Shown here piece after piece: positions 18,963 through 28,969 of a DNA stretch of 28,969 nucleotides. Made by a program: the position numbers and the translations under genes. The stretch covers positions 1-28,969 of the forward strand of contig JAAAJB010000296.1 in NCBI GenBank assembly GCA_016098155.1, written 5' to 3'. Positions within the stretch are counted from its first letter, which is position 1; the number at the start of each line of letters is the position of its first letter. Under the pieces are notes generated by a model. That model made no database searches. It saw nothing but the letters and a program-made list of their open reading frames with translations, and was not told where the DNA came from. This DNA is from Actinomortierella ambigua (Eukaryota > Mortierellomycota > Mortierellomycetes > Mortierellales > Mortierellaceae).

Positions 18963-20487
18963 GGCGGAAAAGAAAAGGAGGAAGACAAATGACTTTTGCA
19001 AACGAGTGTCGTAAAATGATGACAGAAGACCAAAGAGAATGATGCGTTGGTGAAGAAAGTGATGAATGAGGGGTTTAAGTGCGTCGAGCGGATGCATTAT
19101 GCGAACCCTTTTTAAAATAACTAGTGCGCATAGCCAAACGGCCCGCAGTCACAGTTTGCTCGCCCGCTCACGAGAGCTCACACGACGCGTCGCGGTATGT
19201 CGTAGCTTTTTTGTGCCCCCAGAGGGGAAAGCAGTAAATAATGGTCTCTGTTTCCAAGAATAAAACACTCAAGATAGACGAAGGGGGGGAAAAAAGGTTC
19301 GCCAAGTTGGCCCGTGGTGGAGGGGGAGGCATGGGGAAAGGCAGAGAGGGTAAAAAGAGCCTGATGAATGGCATGATAAGAACATCCACACATCCCTGGC
19401 AACGACTGATTATCGTCCATGTACATCCTCATAGAAGTTAGACCCTTTCTTTCTTTCTTTCTTTCTTTCTTTCACTCTCTCTCTTTTCCCCCTGCGCTTC
19501 TTCATCCCTCGATCGTCTGATTGTCCTCAGTTTATCGTCGCCACTACGTCAGGGCTTTGCCCTTGGATAGCCCTACAGGTAAAATGTGGTAACGCTATCA
19601 GGATCGGTTTATTTTGTGCATGCTTTCTTTCGGGGTAGGATGGAGAAACGGTGTGTGTGTGTTTGTATTTGCCTGCGCACAATTGGGGAAATTGGAGGAG
19701 GATCCAGGGCCGAAACCAACACCCCCTCTGCTGTATCAGATCCATGGATGGCCTAACCTTTCGGCAAACTACGAGCTGCAGGGAAGCAGAGACCATGCCA
19801 AAAAAGAAAGAAGAAATTGTGAGCACGTTGGGCCCAATGATCCATGCTTTTTTTTTCCAGCCACCTCTTCCCCCCTCCTCCTCCTCTTCGTGTTACTCCC
19901 CTCTGACCTCAGTGCGGTGCTTCTTCTTCTTCTTCTTCTTCTCTCTCTGTCTCTCCCTCTCTTTTTGCTCCTTTTTTTTTCCATCCCATCTTCTCACCTA
20001 CATGCGCTGCTTCTCCTCCCCACCTGCAGCTTCCTGTTTCCTCAAGTCGGTACCTCAGTGTTTGTTGTTGTTCTTCGCCTACTTGCTACCCTCGATTTCC
20101 TTCCCCCCTACCCACCCCCCTTCCCTCTTCTATCTTCTACCCCGCTTAACAAGGATATCCTCATTGTGAGATCATAAAGTATGTTGAACTATCGCCCTGT
20201 TGGCTCCCTCGTCGTCGACTGGGCAATATGAAAAAAAAACCTTCCTCCGCAGCTGTCCCCCATTGACACACGACGGGTGAATGCTGCACCATTTGAATGC
20301 CTCATTCATTCTCATTCTGTCACCTGTTTTTAGACGCCTGCCGTAACGGTACTTCCTTGCCCTTGGGACAGCCCTCTGCTCTCTTTTGTTTCAGTCTGAT
20401 TGTCCGCCAGCCAGTAACCCCAAGGAACACCCACACCTTCGTCGTGCATCTGTGCCGATAACAAGTACCCTCTCCTCCACCTCACCC
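18963..20487. promoter_or_regulatory. Long divergent intergenic region with pyrimidine-rich tracts
   Basis: About 1.5 kb lie between the Nudix gene and the first F-box gene. It holds a CTTT microsatellite (19446-19473), a strongly pyrimidine-rich stretch (about 19850-20150, including CTT and CTCTC repeats) and a possible 3' splice site at 20393 (TTTTGTTTCAG). The long ORF readable at 19614-20177 is low-complexity Leu/Ser/Pro and I do not regard it as a gene. The CT-rich block probably belongs to the F-box gene promoter or 5' UTR. Confidence 0.5.
19443..19475. repeat. (CTTT)n microsatellite
   Basis: Seven consecutive CTTT units, then a CTCTCTCT run into the following pyrimidine tract. Confidence 0.9.
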
Positions 20488-23400
20488 ATGTCGCCCCCAC
20501 ATGTTCCATCCCTCGTGTCTCCAGCACATGCGCCCGCGCCAGTGGTACAGGGGGGTGAGGGGTCTCGAAAGGCCCCGCTATTCGAAGCGTCTCAGGGTTC
20601 CCCCTCTCTCGACTCCTGGGTGTACCCCTCTCATCGTTTCGAGGGCCACCAGATCCACCCCTTGGAAGCCGACCACGGCGGCGATTTTTCAGGGCGACTG
20701 TACGGCCTGATGGATCCTGATCAGGCTCCGCCACCAATTCCTCCATCAATGATGCGCTCACTGGAAGTGGAAGCAACATTCGCTGCCCCCACAACACCCC
20801 GGTCTGCAGCAGAACGAGCCCTTGGTATCCCAGAGATTCTGGATTCAGTACTCCGGTGCTGTACAAAACGCTCTCTGACCACATGCTGTCGAGTCTCCAG
20901 ACTGTGGTACAGATTCGGTACTCCTCTCTTGTGGTTCTCTGTCCAGTTTGACCGCGAGTCGGATGTCAGTCTATCCGAATCCTCTTTGAAACCTGACCCC
21001 AAGCTTAATGCCCAACGCCTGGCTTCTCTCGGCAAGTATGGCACGCACATTCGTCACCTAAAGCCTTGGCCTGGTCTGGCTGAGAGCGATTTTGATATGA
21101 TTTCCCTCAGCTGTGGCGTACAACTCGAGACACTGGACCTGTCCTGCACTAGCTGGCGCGACCGTGATGAGAACGTCTTCCTGACACGCCACAAGCCATG
21201 CACTTGGGATCTCATCTCGCTCCTGACTCGGCTCCCAAAGCTTCGTACGTTGGTTCTGAACCTATGCATCGGCCTGGACATGAACGAGGTCCTGCGGAGT
21301 CTTATTGCACTCAGGAAACACATCAAGACGGTACCTGTACGACCTGCGTCGATGGTTGAGGGCACCATGGGCCGAACAATGACGCTGCTTGATGCTCACG
21401 GCAACTCTACTACCGGCGCCACCTCCACTTTCACCCATCCAACGTCCTCTTGTGTCATTCAGTCTCCACTAGCAGGTTTTTCCGGGCACGAAAACGGTTG
21501 GAAGCTTGACCGAGTGGAACTGGATTGGTCGAAAGGTTTGCGGGAAATGGACTTGATCATGTTTCTGGAAACCTGTTGCTCGACTTTTGTTGGGTACCAG
21601 TATGTGCCAGGCAAGGGCATGAAGCGCGTCATCAGGCGAGGCATTCGACATTTGATCATGCGCTATGTCAGTCTGGAGCGATGTAGCTTCCGCGCCCTGA
21701 ACTCGACCAAGACTATACAGGATGTTTCAGAGGAGATGGCCCAAGTCATGGCGGGGCAGAGCCACTGCGACAGAAACGCAAGTTTGCCAGGGAATGATGC
21801 AGGGACAGGGCCCAGTTGCTCTCCGGATACCGCCCAACATCACCAACACCCATTCTACACTCCACCAAACTCGATTCCCCGCCCGCCTTCTGCAGGCAGT
21901 GACACTGTCCGCCCGCTCTCCTTGACGACACTGAACCTCGAATACACCCGGCTAAAGGACATTGCACTGTGCAATATCGTCAAGCGGTGCCAGTACCTCC
22001 TCGTCCTAAACGTCTCCAAGAACCCGTTCCTCACCAAGACAAGCATGGACCACATTGCCCGCTGTTGCCCACGCCTCTTCTCAATCAACCTAAGCTATGG
22101 CGTCAAGATTGAGAATCAAGGGTTCATCGCCATTTTCCAAAAGTGCACAGCCTTGCGTAGGGTCTTTGTTTCTCACACGTTTATTCAGGACTCGGCCATC
22201 TATGCACTCTTGGGTATGAATCCTCCACCTTCTGGACTAGACAATCCACTCATTCCTGGCAATAACGCCTTTGAGCCGGCTTTTGACTTTAAGAAGACTC
22301 GCCGTCTACTTAGCCTGGACATCTCGGCCTGTTTCTTCATCACCCATCGAGCCGTCTGCCGGGTAGTGCAAAACAGCCTGGATCTCGATACACTTGTCAT
22401 TTCACAAAACAAGCAAATTGAGGTCGCCGACATTTTTCCGAACCGGAACATTTTTGACCAACCGGTGCCATCGTCCGTCCTAGCATCTCGTGCGTCGTGC
22501 AGTTCACTACCTTTGCTAGACCCGGCACCGTCGTCAACCAGCCACCATCGTCGGCGTGATGACTGGGTTCAGGCGAACAACATTGAGGGACAGGACCCAG
22601 TGAAGGACCGACCATGGGTTTGCTCATCACTGACGGTACTGAATATGGCCGACATCACCTATACCCCAAGCAGGAATCGGTCACTCTATATTCGCGATGT
22701 CTACTTCAATATGTACCGCCAGATCCAAGAACTGGGCAACCTGCGATCACTACATTTAGGCAACTCGGACTTCATCGTGGATTTGCCCATGTCGATCCTC
22801 CAACCTCCACCATCACCACCCAAGAAAAACCCCGCACGTCGGTACTCTGCACACTTGTCCACACAGGCCAATGCGACTGTAGGCATGGTCATGGGCGGCG
22901 CCAGCATGGATGCCCATGGCGTCGACCTTTTTGAACCTTTCAATCAACCACCTCTAGTGCCCCCAACAACATCTCTGTCGACATCAACAATGGAGGCTAG
23001 GTCTGATAATGTGTCTCAGGCCACAGGATCATCATCATCATCGTCATCGTCATCGTCATCATCGTCATCATCATCATCATCGTCATTATCATCATCAACA
23101 ATACCATCAACATCGTCTTCGACAGGAGCTAAGATCTGGAGGGCAGGAAAGGCTTTAACAATGCCTACCAGTCATCGAGCCCATCATGAAGCGTCGACTT
23201 CTCCAGGATCTGCCTCCGCTACCTCCGTGCCTGGTACCCGTGTTCGGAGCACCCGTTCTCGACCGGTGTCCATGATCATGGCCTCTGCCGTTCGATCTGT
23301 TTTTCGTCATTCCCGCACACCAGCTCGTCGCTCGTCGCTGATGGATCTGACAGGAGGACGTGAAGGTCCGAGGGAAGGGGGCCAACACCACCACGATCAC

Positions 23401-24042
23401 CAACACCAACAGCTACAAAATCACCACGCAAATCATCACCACCAGCCCCACTTTGCTCGTCTTCACTCCCATCATACGCCTCCAATCCAAGGAGAATTTG
23501 GTCCAATAGCAAGCGGCAGCAGCGAGGTCAAACGACTACCACCTATTCCAACGTTGCCATGGCCCAAGGAAAACATCACCTTGCTCCATATGCTTTCCAA
23601 GCTGCACCGACTCGAGGCCCTGACGATTAGCAGTATGGAGCGACCGGGCATGAAGGCGAGCTTGTTTGGACTGAAGGAGCTGGGACTATTGGCGAGCAAG
23701 CTAAGCACGCCAGGCAAGACGTTTCATGTTGAGGTTGGGATCCGCGGCGCAGCAGCGGCAGCAGTGGCGGCGGCAGCAGCAGATTCACCAACCACGATGT
23801 CTTCATGGCTGATGAGCGACTTGATGAATGGAGGAGGAGGAGGAAACCAGGATGGTGGACGGCAAAGTGATACGCAGAGTATGACCTATGTGGAGCTAAA
23901 GGAGGGCAGCCTACAAGCTCTGGAAGAGCAAGAAGCGCGACTGATGGGCAAGGATGCCGTGATCACCAATGTGGTGGTGTGGTGCAAGGATACCAAACCG
24001 CGTCTGTCTTCTCTTGTCGGCAGCTTTCTTGCTCGACCATAG
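20488..24042 (+). CDS. F-box/leucine-rich-repeat protein, paralogue A
   Basis: A large intronless frame, 1184 aa from the first in-frame ATG (20488). The frame stays open upstream to about 20386, but without an ATG, and a splice acceptor-like TTTTGTTTCAG ends at 20393, so a 5' exon is possible. An F-box-like segment at about 112-150 (LGIPEILDSVLRCC, then TCCRVSRLWYRFGTPLLWFS) suggests a substrate adaptor of SCF ubiquitin ligases. FBXL/AMN1-type repeats follow: IRHLKPWPGLAESDF, LETLDLSCTSW, GLDMNEVLRSLI, LTTLNLEYTRLKDIALCNIV, LLVLNVSKNPFLTKTSMDHI, SINLSYGVKIENQGFIAI, LLSLDISACFFITHRAV and LTVLNMADITYTP. A long insert then has poly-Ser (about 847-872), a basic stretch and a His/Gln-rich segment. 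A last LRR (LEALTISSMERPGMKASLFG) and an Ala/Gly-rich tail end the protein. The targets are unknown. The gene is the tandem neighbour of a paralogue. Confidence 0.8.
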   Translation: MSPPHVPSLVSPAHAPAPVVQGGEGSRKAPLFEASQGSPSLDSWVYPSHRFEGHQIHPLEADHGGDFSGRLYGLMDPDQAPPPIPPSMMRSLEVEATFAAPTTPRSAAERALGIPEILDSVLRCCTKRSLTTCCRVSRLWYRFGTPLLWFSVQFDRESDVSLSESSLKPDPKLNAQRLASLGKYGTHIRHLKPWPGLAESDFDMISLSCGVQLETLDLSCTSWRDRDENVFLTRHKPCTWDLISLLTRLPKLRTLVLNLCIGLDMNEVLRSLIALRKHIKTVPVRPASMVEGTMGRTMTLLDAHGNSTTGATSTFTHPTSSCVIQSPLAGFSGHENGWKLDRVELDWSKGLREMDLIMFLETCCSTFVGYQYVPGKGMKRVIRRGIRHLIMRYVSLERCSFRALNSTKTIQDVSEEMAQVMAGQSHCDRNASLPGNDAGTGPSCSPDTAQHHQHPFYTPPNSIPRPPSAGSDTVRPLSLTTLNLEYTRLKDIALCNIVKRCQYLLVLNVSKNPFLTKTSMDHIARCCPRLFSINLSYGVKIENQGFIAIFQKCTALRRVFVSHTFIQDSAIYALLGMNPPPSGLDNPLIPGNNAFEPAFDFKKTRRLLSLDISACFFITHRAVCRVVQNSLDLDTLVISQNKQIEVADIFPNRNIFDQPVPSSVLASRASCSSLPLLDPAPSSTSHHRRRDDWVQANNIEGQDPVKDRPWVCSSLTVLNMADITYTPSRNRSLYIRDVYFNMYRQIQELGNLRSLHLGNSDFIVDLPMSILQPPPSPPKKNPARRYSAHLSTQANATVGMVMGGASMDAHGVDLFEPFNQPPLVPPTTSLSTSTMEARSDNVSQATGSSSSSSSSSSSSSSSSSSSLSSSTIPSTSSSTGAKIWRAGKALTMPTSHRAHHEASTSPGSASATSVPGTRVRSTRSRPVSMIMASAVRSVFRHSRTPARRSSLMDLTGGREGPREGGQHHHDHQHQQLQNHHANHHHQPHFARLHSHHTPPIQGEFGPIASGSSEVKRLPPIPTLPWPKENITLLHMLSKLHRLEALTISSMERPGMKASLFGLKELGLLASKLSTPGKTFHVEVGIRGAAAAAVAAAAADSPTTMSSWLMSDLMNGGGGGNQDGGRQSDTQSMTYVELKEGSLQALEEQEARLMGKDAVITNVVVWCKDTKPRLSSLVGSFLARP
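23028..23100. repeat. (TCA/TCG)n trinucleotide repeat encoding poly-Ser
   Basis: About 24 serine-type codons in a row, alternating TCA and TCG, within F-box paralogue A. Codon mixing suggests an old or purified repeat rather than a fresh single-codon expansion. Length variation between strains is likely. Confidence 0.9.
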
Positions 24043-24706
24043 AAATGAGATGAGATGAGCCCCCTTCCCCGCACACTCTCTCACATGATTCAAATAGCAC
24101 AGACCAACAAGTGACAGTCACTCCCCCCCCCCTGTTCTTGGAAGGGTGGGAAAGCTACACACCTTTTTGTTTCTAACACTGAGGAATACATTATTGTTGT
24201 GTCTTGCCCGTGTACCCACTTGTCCAAATACAAAGAAACACCCCGCTCCTGCGTGGGATACTTTTTTTTCTTCATCCCCAACAGCTTTTCAGCTCACTTT
24301 GTTGTTGTTATTTTTGTGCAGTGTTTGGCTGGGAAATGTACAATGCAGCACGGCAGGACCCAAAAGGAAAGTGGCACTTTGGGCCATTTTGTGGGGTCAT
24401 TCAAAAATGAACAAATAAAAAAAACTGGCTTCAATGCTCTATTTGTGTGTGAGAAAAAAGAAATGCTGCCCTTCCCCCCCGCCCCCCCTCACTTCCCTTT
24501 TTTCACCCCTTTTGTTTCGCCCCCCTCCCCCTCCATCCCCGCACTCCCTTCTTTTTGTTCTTTCCTCCATACCTTCTCCCTGCCCCCCAACCCTCCCTTG
24601 ACTGCCATCGCTTTTTTATCATCATTCGTTCATTCGTTCATTCGTCATTCCTTCATTACCCCTCCTGCGCCTCTCCTAACTGTTCGCTAAACGAATTACA
24701 TGAGCG
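24043..24706. promoter_or_regulatory. Intergenic region between the F-box paralogues
   Basis: 664 nt with a C-run (about 24123-24131), T-rich and then strongly C/T-rich sequence (24470-24680), and a short tandem repeat of CATTCGTT at about 24625-24650. The layout resembles the pyrimidine-rich leader of paralogue A. The open frame at 24199-24690 is low-complexity and is not treated as a gene. It contains the 3' end of paralogue A and the promoter and 5' UTR of paralogue B. Confidence 0.5.
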
Positions 24707-24870
24707 ATGCCTTCACGCACGACGTTGACCACAAGCTCGAACGACGACAAGACGCACTTCTCACCAACAACCACTATATCACCGCCACCATTACAACGTC
24801 GAGGCATGGAACTCGCCTTGTCACTACCAGAGATCCTGGGCCACATCTTTTACTGTCTAGACCTATCTGA
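24700..24870 (+). other. Upstream ORF overlapping the paralogue B start
   Basis: An ATG at 24700, 7 nt before the annotated start, opens a 56-codon frame (MSDAFTHDVDHKLERRQDAL...) that runs out of frame across the main start and ends at 24868-24870. Its context is weak (T at -3). If read, it would reduce initiation at 24707 and also pass the strong ATG at 24806. Confidence 0.4.
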
Positions 24871-27628
24871 AGAGGCTACAGCGAATGACTATGGCCTGTC
24901 GAAGAGTGGCCATGCAGGTCTTGGGTATCATGGCAACCAGGCGCCAGCGTCGTCCTCGGCCTCCTTGCTCCTGTCCAACAAAACTCACTCGGGGATAGGC
25001 CATGATCGCATGATATGCAAGTCTGGATCCTTGCGTGCCTGTGCCCTCGTCTCTCGATTCTGGTACCAGGCATGCAAACCTATCCTCTGGCGCAAGGTGC
25101 ACTATTCCAAGAGCAATTTGGGAGCCATGGTCATTCACCTGCAACCATACGACAATCCCCACCATAACAAAAGAGCGCGCTCGTCACGCCATCCTACCAC
25201 CACAATTACGACGGCAGCAGCGACTCTTGGTAGCACCACATCAACTGCTGCTGCTGCTGCTTCCCCCACCACATCTCACCATGGCCCTCTGTCACTACCT
25301 CGTGAGCCCAAGAACGATTTATCACCCATTGATACATTGACGGCATTAGCGAACACGAACACGTCATCAGGTGCTGGTGTGGACCTGAGCAAGTACCTTC
25401 TCGACCAAGTTCCGCTAGGAAGGTTTCTTCCCGGGATGATCCAGAACGCAAGATTGATCCGTCATCTCAAGCCATGGCCTGGGTTCCTCCACCGTGACCT
25501 CGAACTGATTGGCGACCTATGCGGCTCTACCCTCGAGAGTCTGGATCTGTCTCTGACACGATGGAGCAGCACTGGTCATGCAGACATGCTTGCCTACATG
25601 GCCCGCCATAACCCCTCCACCTCCGCCTCCCCCCACGCGGATCGCCCTCCACTCGGCGGCCACAAGGACCCCATCCCCATCTCACCCGCAACAACCCAGA
25701 GCTTGGAGCAGTTATTGTTCAAACTCACGCGGTTACAGGTCCTCAGTGTCAACAATGCCATTGGCCTGGACATGAACGAGGTCTTGCGGTTCCTGACACG
25801 CATGTTTAGCGACGAGTGGGAAAAACTCGAGCAAGAGGATAGCCTGGATAGACGATGGACTAGCAGACGAAGCTCGGCGTCCTCTTCCTCATCCTCCACT
25901 ATTTCATCAGCGTCATCGTCGTCTGCTTACTCTTCTTCCCCCGCGAGGTCGTCGAATCTGGGCTCTTCCAGCCACCAATTGTCATTAAGGAAGTTTGAGA
26001 TGAATGGGCAGCAAAACTATGACGAAGAAACCTTGGTAGCGTTCTTGGAGACCTGCTGTGCCTTTCCACGTCAATGCACCACATCCTCGACTACAGGGGG
26101 CTATCTGGCACCACCCACACTTCCAGGATCGACGACGCACAGTAGCAGCGGCGGCAGTAGTGTCAACGCCAACTATGTTTTGAAGGACAGCATGCCCGGC
26201 ATTCGATCCCTATCAATCAAGAGAAATGCTCTTTCGGCTTCGCTCGGTGGTCTTTGGGCGGCGGAAATGGATACCACTGCGCAGCCCATGGACGACGTTA
26301 GTGCTACCTCTTCGTCGATCCATATCAACAATAATGGTGACGGTGCAGCAGGGGGAGGCTTGCCCAACTCGAATCTTAACCACTCTTCTCACCCGAAGCA
26401 GCATCAGCATCACCACGGTCCACTTCAGCTAGAGGAGCTATTCCTAGACAACAACAACCTTTCGAGTCTGACGCTCCACAACTTGACCCGACGCTGCCCC
26501 TTTTTGCGCACCATCACGTTGTCGAACAACCGTCGACTGACCTCGCTCGGGATGCATGTGTTGGCCGAACACTGTCCGTTGCTAGCCGTGGTGCATCTGG
26601 ATGGCTGTAGCTCGATCGACAATGGCGGTTTCCAGCAGCTGTTCTTGCGATGTACGGAGCTGGAAGATGTACGACTGTCGAGGACCTCGGTGGACGACGT
26701 TTCTATTCTTGCCTTGGTAGGAGAAGGCCGCCATCTCCCTTCATCATCGTGCTCTTCGTCTTCCTCGTCCGGTCACACAGCAACAAACACAAACATAAAC
26801 ACAATGTTGGGAGCACATGTGGAGATGTGGACAAGTCAACAAAGTATGAACCCACATGTTACCACAACAACCACAACATCAACATCAACATCGTCGACAC
26901 GACCAATCATTGAAAAGCGAGCCAAATTAAGATGCATTCACCTGCAGAACTGCCCTAGCATCACTGAACGATCCGTCAGAGCCCTGGTGATGAGCTGCAC
27001 GAGTCTAGAGTCGCTCGACATCTCCCAAAACCGACAACTAAAGGTCACAGAGTTGTTCAGTACAAGCAGCGGTAAATACGACCATGCTCGTCCAAATCAC
27101 GAGCTCGACGGCTGGTGGTGGTGGGCATGCAGCCAATCGCTACGTTATCTGGACATGGCGGATATCGACTATACGCCACTGAGGGAAAATATCGACTTGG
27201 GAGGCGGCTCTATCACGGCGTCGTCGACGACGACAACAGCGACAACCACGACCACTACCTCCAACACCACCAACATCAACGTTCCAAGCTGTCGCGACGA
27301 CGACAACGACGAGGCGACACCGTCGTCGTCGTCGTCGTCTCCCTTGTCTGGCATGCCGTCACCGCCACTGCCACCTCTTGGTGCGATGACGGGAGTGGAG
27401 GCGTACTACCAAGAGGTGGGACGTGCGTACGAGGGCATGTACAGTCAGCTGAGCCAGCTGGTGCACCTACAGTCGCTGGCCATGGGTAGCCACGATTTCG
27501 TGCTCGTCTTGGAGCCTCCCGAACCTGAGCCAGCGGCACCAGCTGCAACATCATACCCCTGGACGAAGGTCCCAGCTTCACCACCACCATCGCCACGACT
27601 CCGACGACAGTCTGGGACGACGTCTCCA

Positions 27629-27660
<32 letters not shown>

Positions 27661-28390
27661 ACAGCCACAACGGGCCGTGCATGACGGGCTGATCCGGGTG
27701 TTGCAGTCGCTGAAACAGTTGCACCTCGTGAGCCTGTCCAAGATTGATGTGGATCAGTCGACGGTGCTCGGGTTCAAGGAGCTGCGGTGGATGATTGAGA
27801 GCCTGGCGAGTCCGATGATGCGACAGCTGTTGCTTGGCCAAGGGCTGGGGTTCTCGACCGGGTTTGGGAATGGGATTGTGGAGACGAATAAGCGCTATTA
27901 CAGAAGCGCGGTCGGACCTGGTGGTGGTGGCGGTGGCGGCGGTCCAGGAGGTGGAGGTGGTTATGGTGGTAGTGGTAGTGGTGGAGTAGGAGGACTCGGC
28001 CGAAGGTCGCCTTCTCCTGTGCTGCTGCTCCCACCGATGACACCCCTGCCTCTGCAGCAAGGTCTCCGGACATCGAGCGTCAGGGCCGCTGGCACGAGGA
28101 CGCCGTCGCCGGAGTTACCGTTCGCAAACAGTAGTCATGGAGGAAGCGCGATGGGACTGATTGATATCAGCTGTCTGCCACCGCCGAGTCTAGTGACGAC
28201 GACGACGTCGACATCGACATCGGCAACAACAACGCCGACGATGATGGCGGAAGAGTCGCTGATCTTTACGCGAGAGGACCAGTTGGACAAGGCCGATGAT
28301 GTCGATCGGGACATGGATAGCAGCGAGGCGTTCATGGGGTGGTGCCGTGCGACGCGACCTTTGCTCCGCGTGTGCGTGCTCGAGTGGTGA
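24707..28390 (+). CDS. F-box/leucine-rich-repeat protein, paralogue B
   Basis: An intronless frame of 1227 aa. The first ATG in frame is 24707, but the one at 24806 (Met34, GGCATGG) has a better context and immediately precedes the F-box (MELALSLPEILGHIFYCLD ... LRACALVSRFWYQACKPILW). An SCF adaptor role is inferred. FBXL-type repeats include IRHLKPWPGFLHRDLELIGD, LESLDLSLTRWSS, GLDMNEVLRFLTRM, LEELFLDNNNLSSLTLHNL, LRTITLSNNRRLTSLGMHVL, VVHLDGCSSIDNGGFQQLF, LRCIHLQNCPSITERSVRAL, LESLDISQNRQLKVTELF and LRYLDMADIDYTPL. Blocks align in order with paralogue A (HLKPWPG, GLDMNEVLR, FLETCC), so the two arose by tandem duplication, long ago to judge by divergence. Disordered inserts are Ser/Thr-rich, plus poly-Gln (about 975-986) and poly-Gly (about 1072-1100). 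Conservation is confined to the LRR blocks. Confidence 0.82.
27628..27672. repeat. (CAG)n repeat encoding poly-Gln
   Basis: CCA followed by twelve Gln codons, mostly CAG with two CAA interruptions, then CCACAA, in the C-terminal insert of paralogue B. Confidence 0.9.
27917..27995. repeat. GGT/GGC-rich repeat encoding poly-Gly
   Basis: A run of Gly codons broken by Pro, Tyr and Ser (PGGGGGGGG, then PGGGGGYGGSGSGGVGG) in paralogue B, just after FGNGIVETNKRYYRSAVG. Confidence 0.85.
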
Positions 28391-28772
28391 TCTTTATTTA
28401 CTATCCATAATTTTATATCTCTTCTAATAATTCTAATAATCTACGTGTCGCCGTGGCGTCAAGTCATCCACATACAACTACATTGCTGATGAGAGGGGCA
28501 TTCATTGTCGGATCTGTATGCAACTACATAAACCGCTGTATGGCTACTATCCTTTATCTATTACATACAACATGGGCCATGCCATTCCGCGCCACTCAAC
28601 TGGTCATCACTCATAGGAAGAGCCTCAATGAATAGTCATTCCAGAGGTAGGGTCGGAGTCGATATTGTTTTTTGATTTTTTGGGAGTCAAGTCAAGAATA
28701 AAGTCAAGTCGCTGCTTCGTTTCCTTGTCGACTAGACAGCCAAGAAGATGTCTAGAGGGCAACCAACTAGCA
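28391..28772. other. 3' flank of paralogue B
   Basis: AT-rich sequence just after the stop (TTTATTTACTATCC, TAATAATTCTAATAAT) would serve as the 3' UTR and poly(A) region. No gene is recognised; short ORFs on both strands look random. Confidence 0.4.
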
Positions 28773-28969
28773 TTATGGTGTACTTTTACTCTGCACAATT
28801 TCAATCAGTTCCATCCAGGTATCCTCTTGTCTGACGAGGCGAATAGATTTGGAACGGTAGAACTCGCCGAAGGCTCTGCAAAGCGCGTGATCGGCTCGTT
28901 GACATAGTTGGGTGGACGCTCGTCGGACAGGTGATGCCGATACATGCGTTTTTTTTTTTTTTTTTTTTT
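28773..28969 (-). pseudogene. Possible 3' end of a minus-strand gene, partial at the window edge
   Basis: On the minus strand one frame reads DHALCRAFGEFYRSKSIRLV, then RQEDTWMELIEIVQSKSTP, with a stop at 28773-28775, open to the window edge. A second frame over the outer part (YRHHLSDERPPNYVNEPITR) also looks coding, and TTTGCAG near 28876-28882 could be a splice acceptor joining them. I recognise no family. It may be a real last exon or a decayed fragment. Confidence 0.3.
28949..28969. repeat. Poly-T run at the window end
   Basis: The last 20 or so bases are all T. On the minus strand this is a poly-A run, possibly an intron tract, a retro-insertion tail or a contig edge effect. Confidence 0.7.

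Noticed and set aside
19614..20177. 187-codon plus-strand ORF upstream of F-box paralogue A
   Set aside because: Mostly poly-Leu/Ser/Pro translated from a CT-rich promoter tract; the overlapping frame is equally open, so it is composition and not a gene.
24199..24690. 163-codon ORF between the F-box genes
   Set aside because: Pyrimidine-rich low-complexity translation (Pro/Phe/Ser) with no domain; best read as promoter and leader.
27276..27668. Minus-strand Ala/Val-rich ORF inside paralogue B
   Set aside because: Antisense of trinucleotide-rich coding sequence.
1..28969. Search for tRNA, rRNA, CRISPR, operon or bacterial features
   Set aside because: None seen; the window is intron-containing eukaryotic DNA.

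Overview
The window is fungal nuclear DNA. Introns are short with GT..AG ends, the genes are typical opisthokont housekeeping genes, and promoters are pyrimidine-rich. An early-diverging fungus of the Mortierella type is my best guess, from the style of the F-box/LRR proteins and the decayed TKL-type kinase and DDE-transposase fragments. That placement is inference, not something the sequence proves.

Layout. Positions 1-2500 hold no intact gene, only coding relics on the minus strand: an unknown C-terminus at about 89-321 and a decayed protein kinase at about 1960-2330. From about 2567 to 6347 (+) lies a four-exon EME1-like subunit of the MUS81 structure-specific endonuclease. Positions 6.4-10.8 kb are a graveyard of rearranged DNA: three consecutive inverted repeats (6440-7070, 7127-7433, 7442-8735), one carrying a 160 bp insertion with a 6 bp target duplication, then a broken Tc1/mariner-type transposase (9015-10160, -) and another decayed ORF (10325-10775, +).

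Positions 10.8-19 kb are compact housekeeping DNA. In order they are a mitochondrial CitE-type citramalyl-CoA lyase (CLYBL, -, eight exons), a 221 bp MITE-like element, a glutaminyl-peptide cyclotransferase ending in HDEL (-, three exons), the SSU-processome protein ESF2/ABT1 (-, two exons), the spliceosomal cyclophilin PPIL3 (+, four exons, the first containing only the ATG), and a diphosphoinositol-polyphosphate Nudix hydrolase (-, four exons). ESF2 and PPIL3 are divergent across a 199 bp promoter.

Positions 20.4-28.4 kb hold two tandem, apparently intronless paralogues of a large F-box/LRR protein with long low-complexity inserts (poly-Ser, His-rich, poly-Gln, poly-Gly). The right edge has a possible 3' end of a minus-strand gene and a terminal poly-T run.

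The genes do not form one pathway. RNA-processing genes (ESF2, PPIL3) are neighbours, and the others act in DNA repair, mitochondrial carbon metabolism, secretory-pathway protein modification, inositol-phosphate signalling and probable ubiquitin ligation. All exon structures were worked out by eye from reading frames, splice signals and recalled family conservation; none is backed by transcript data.
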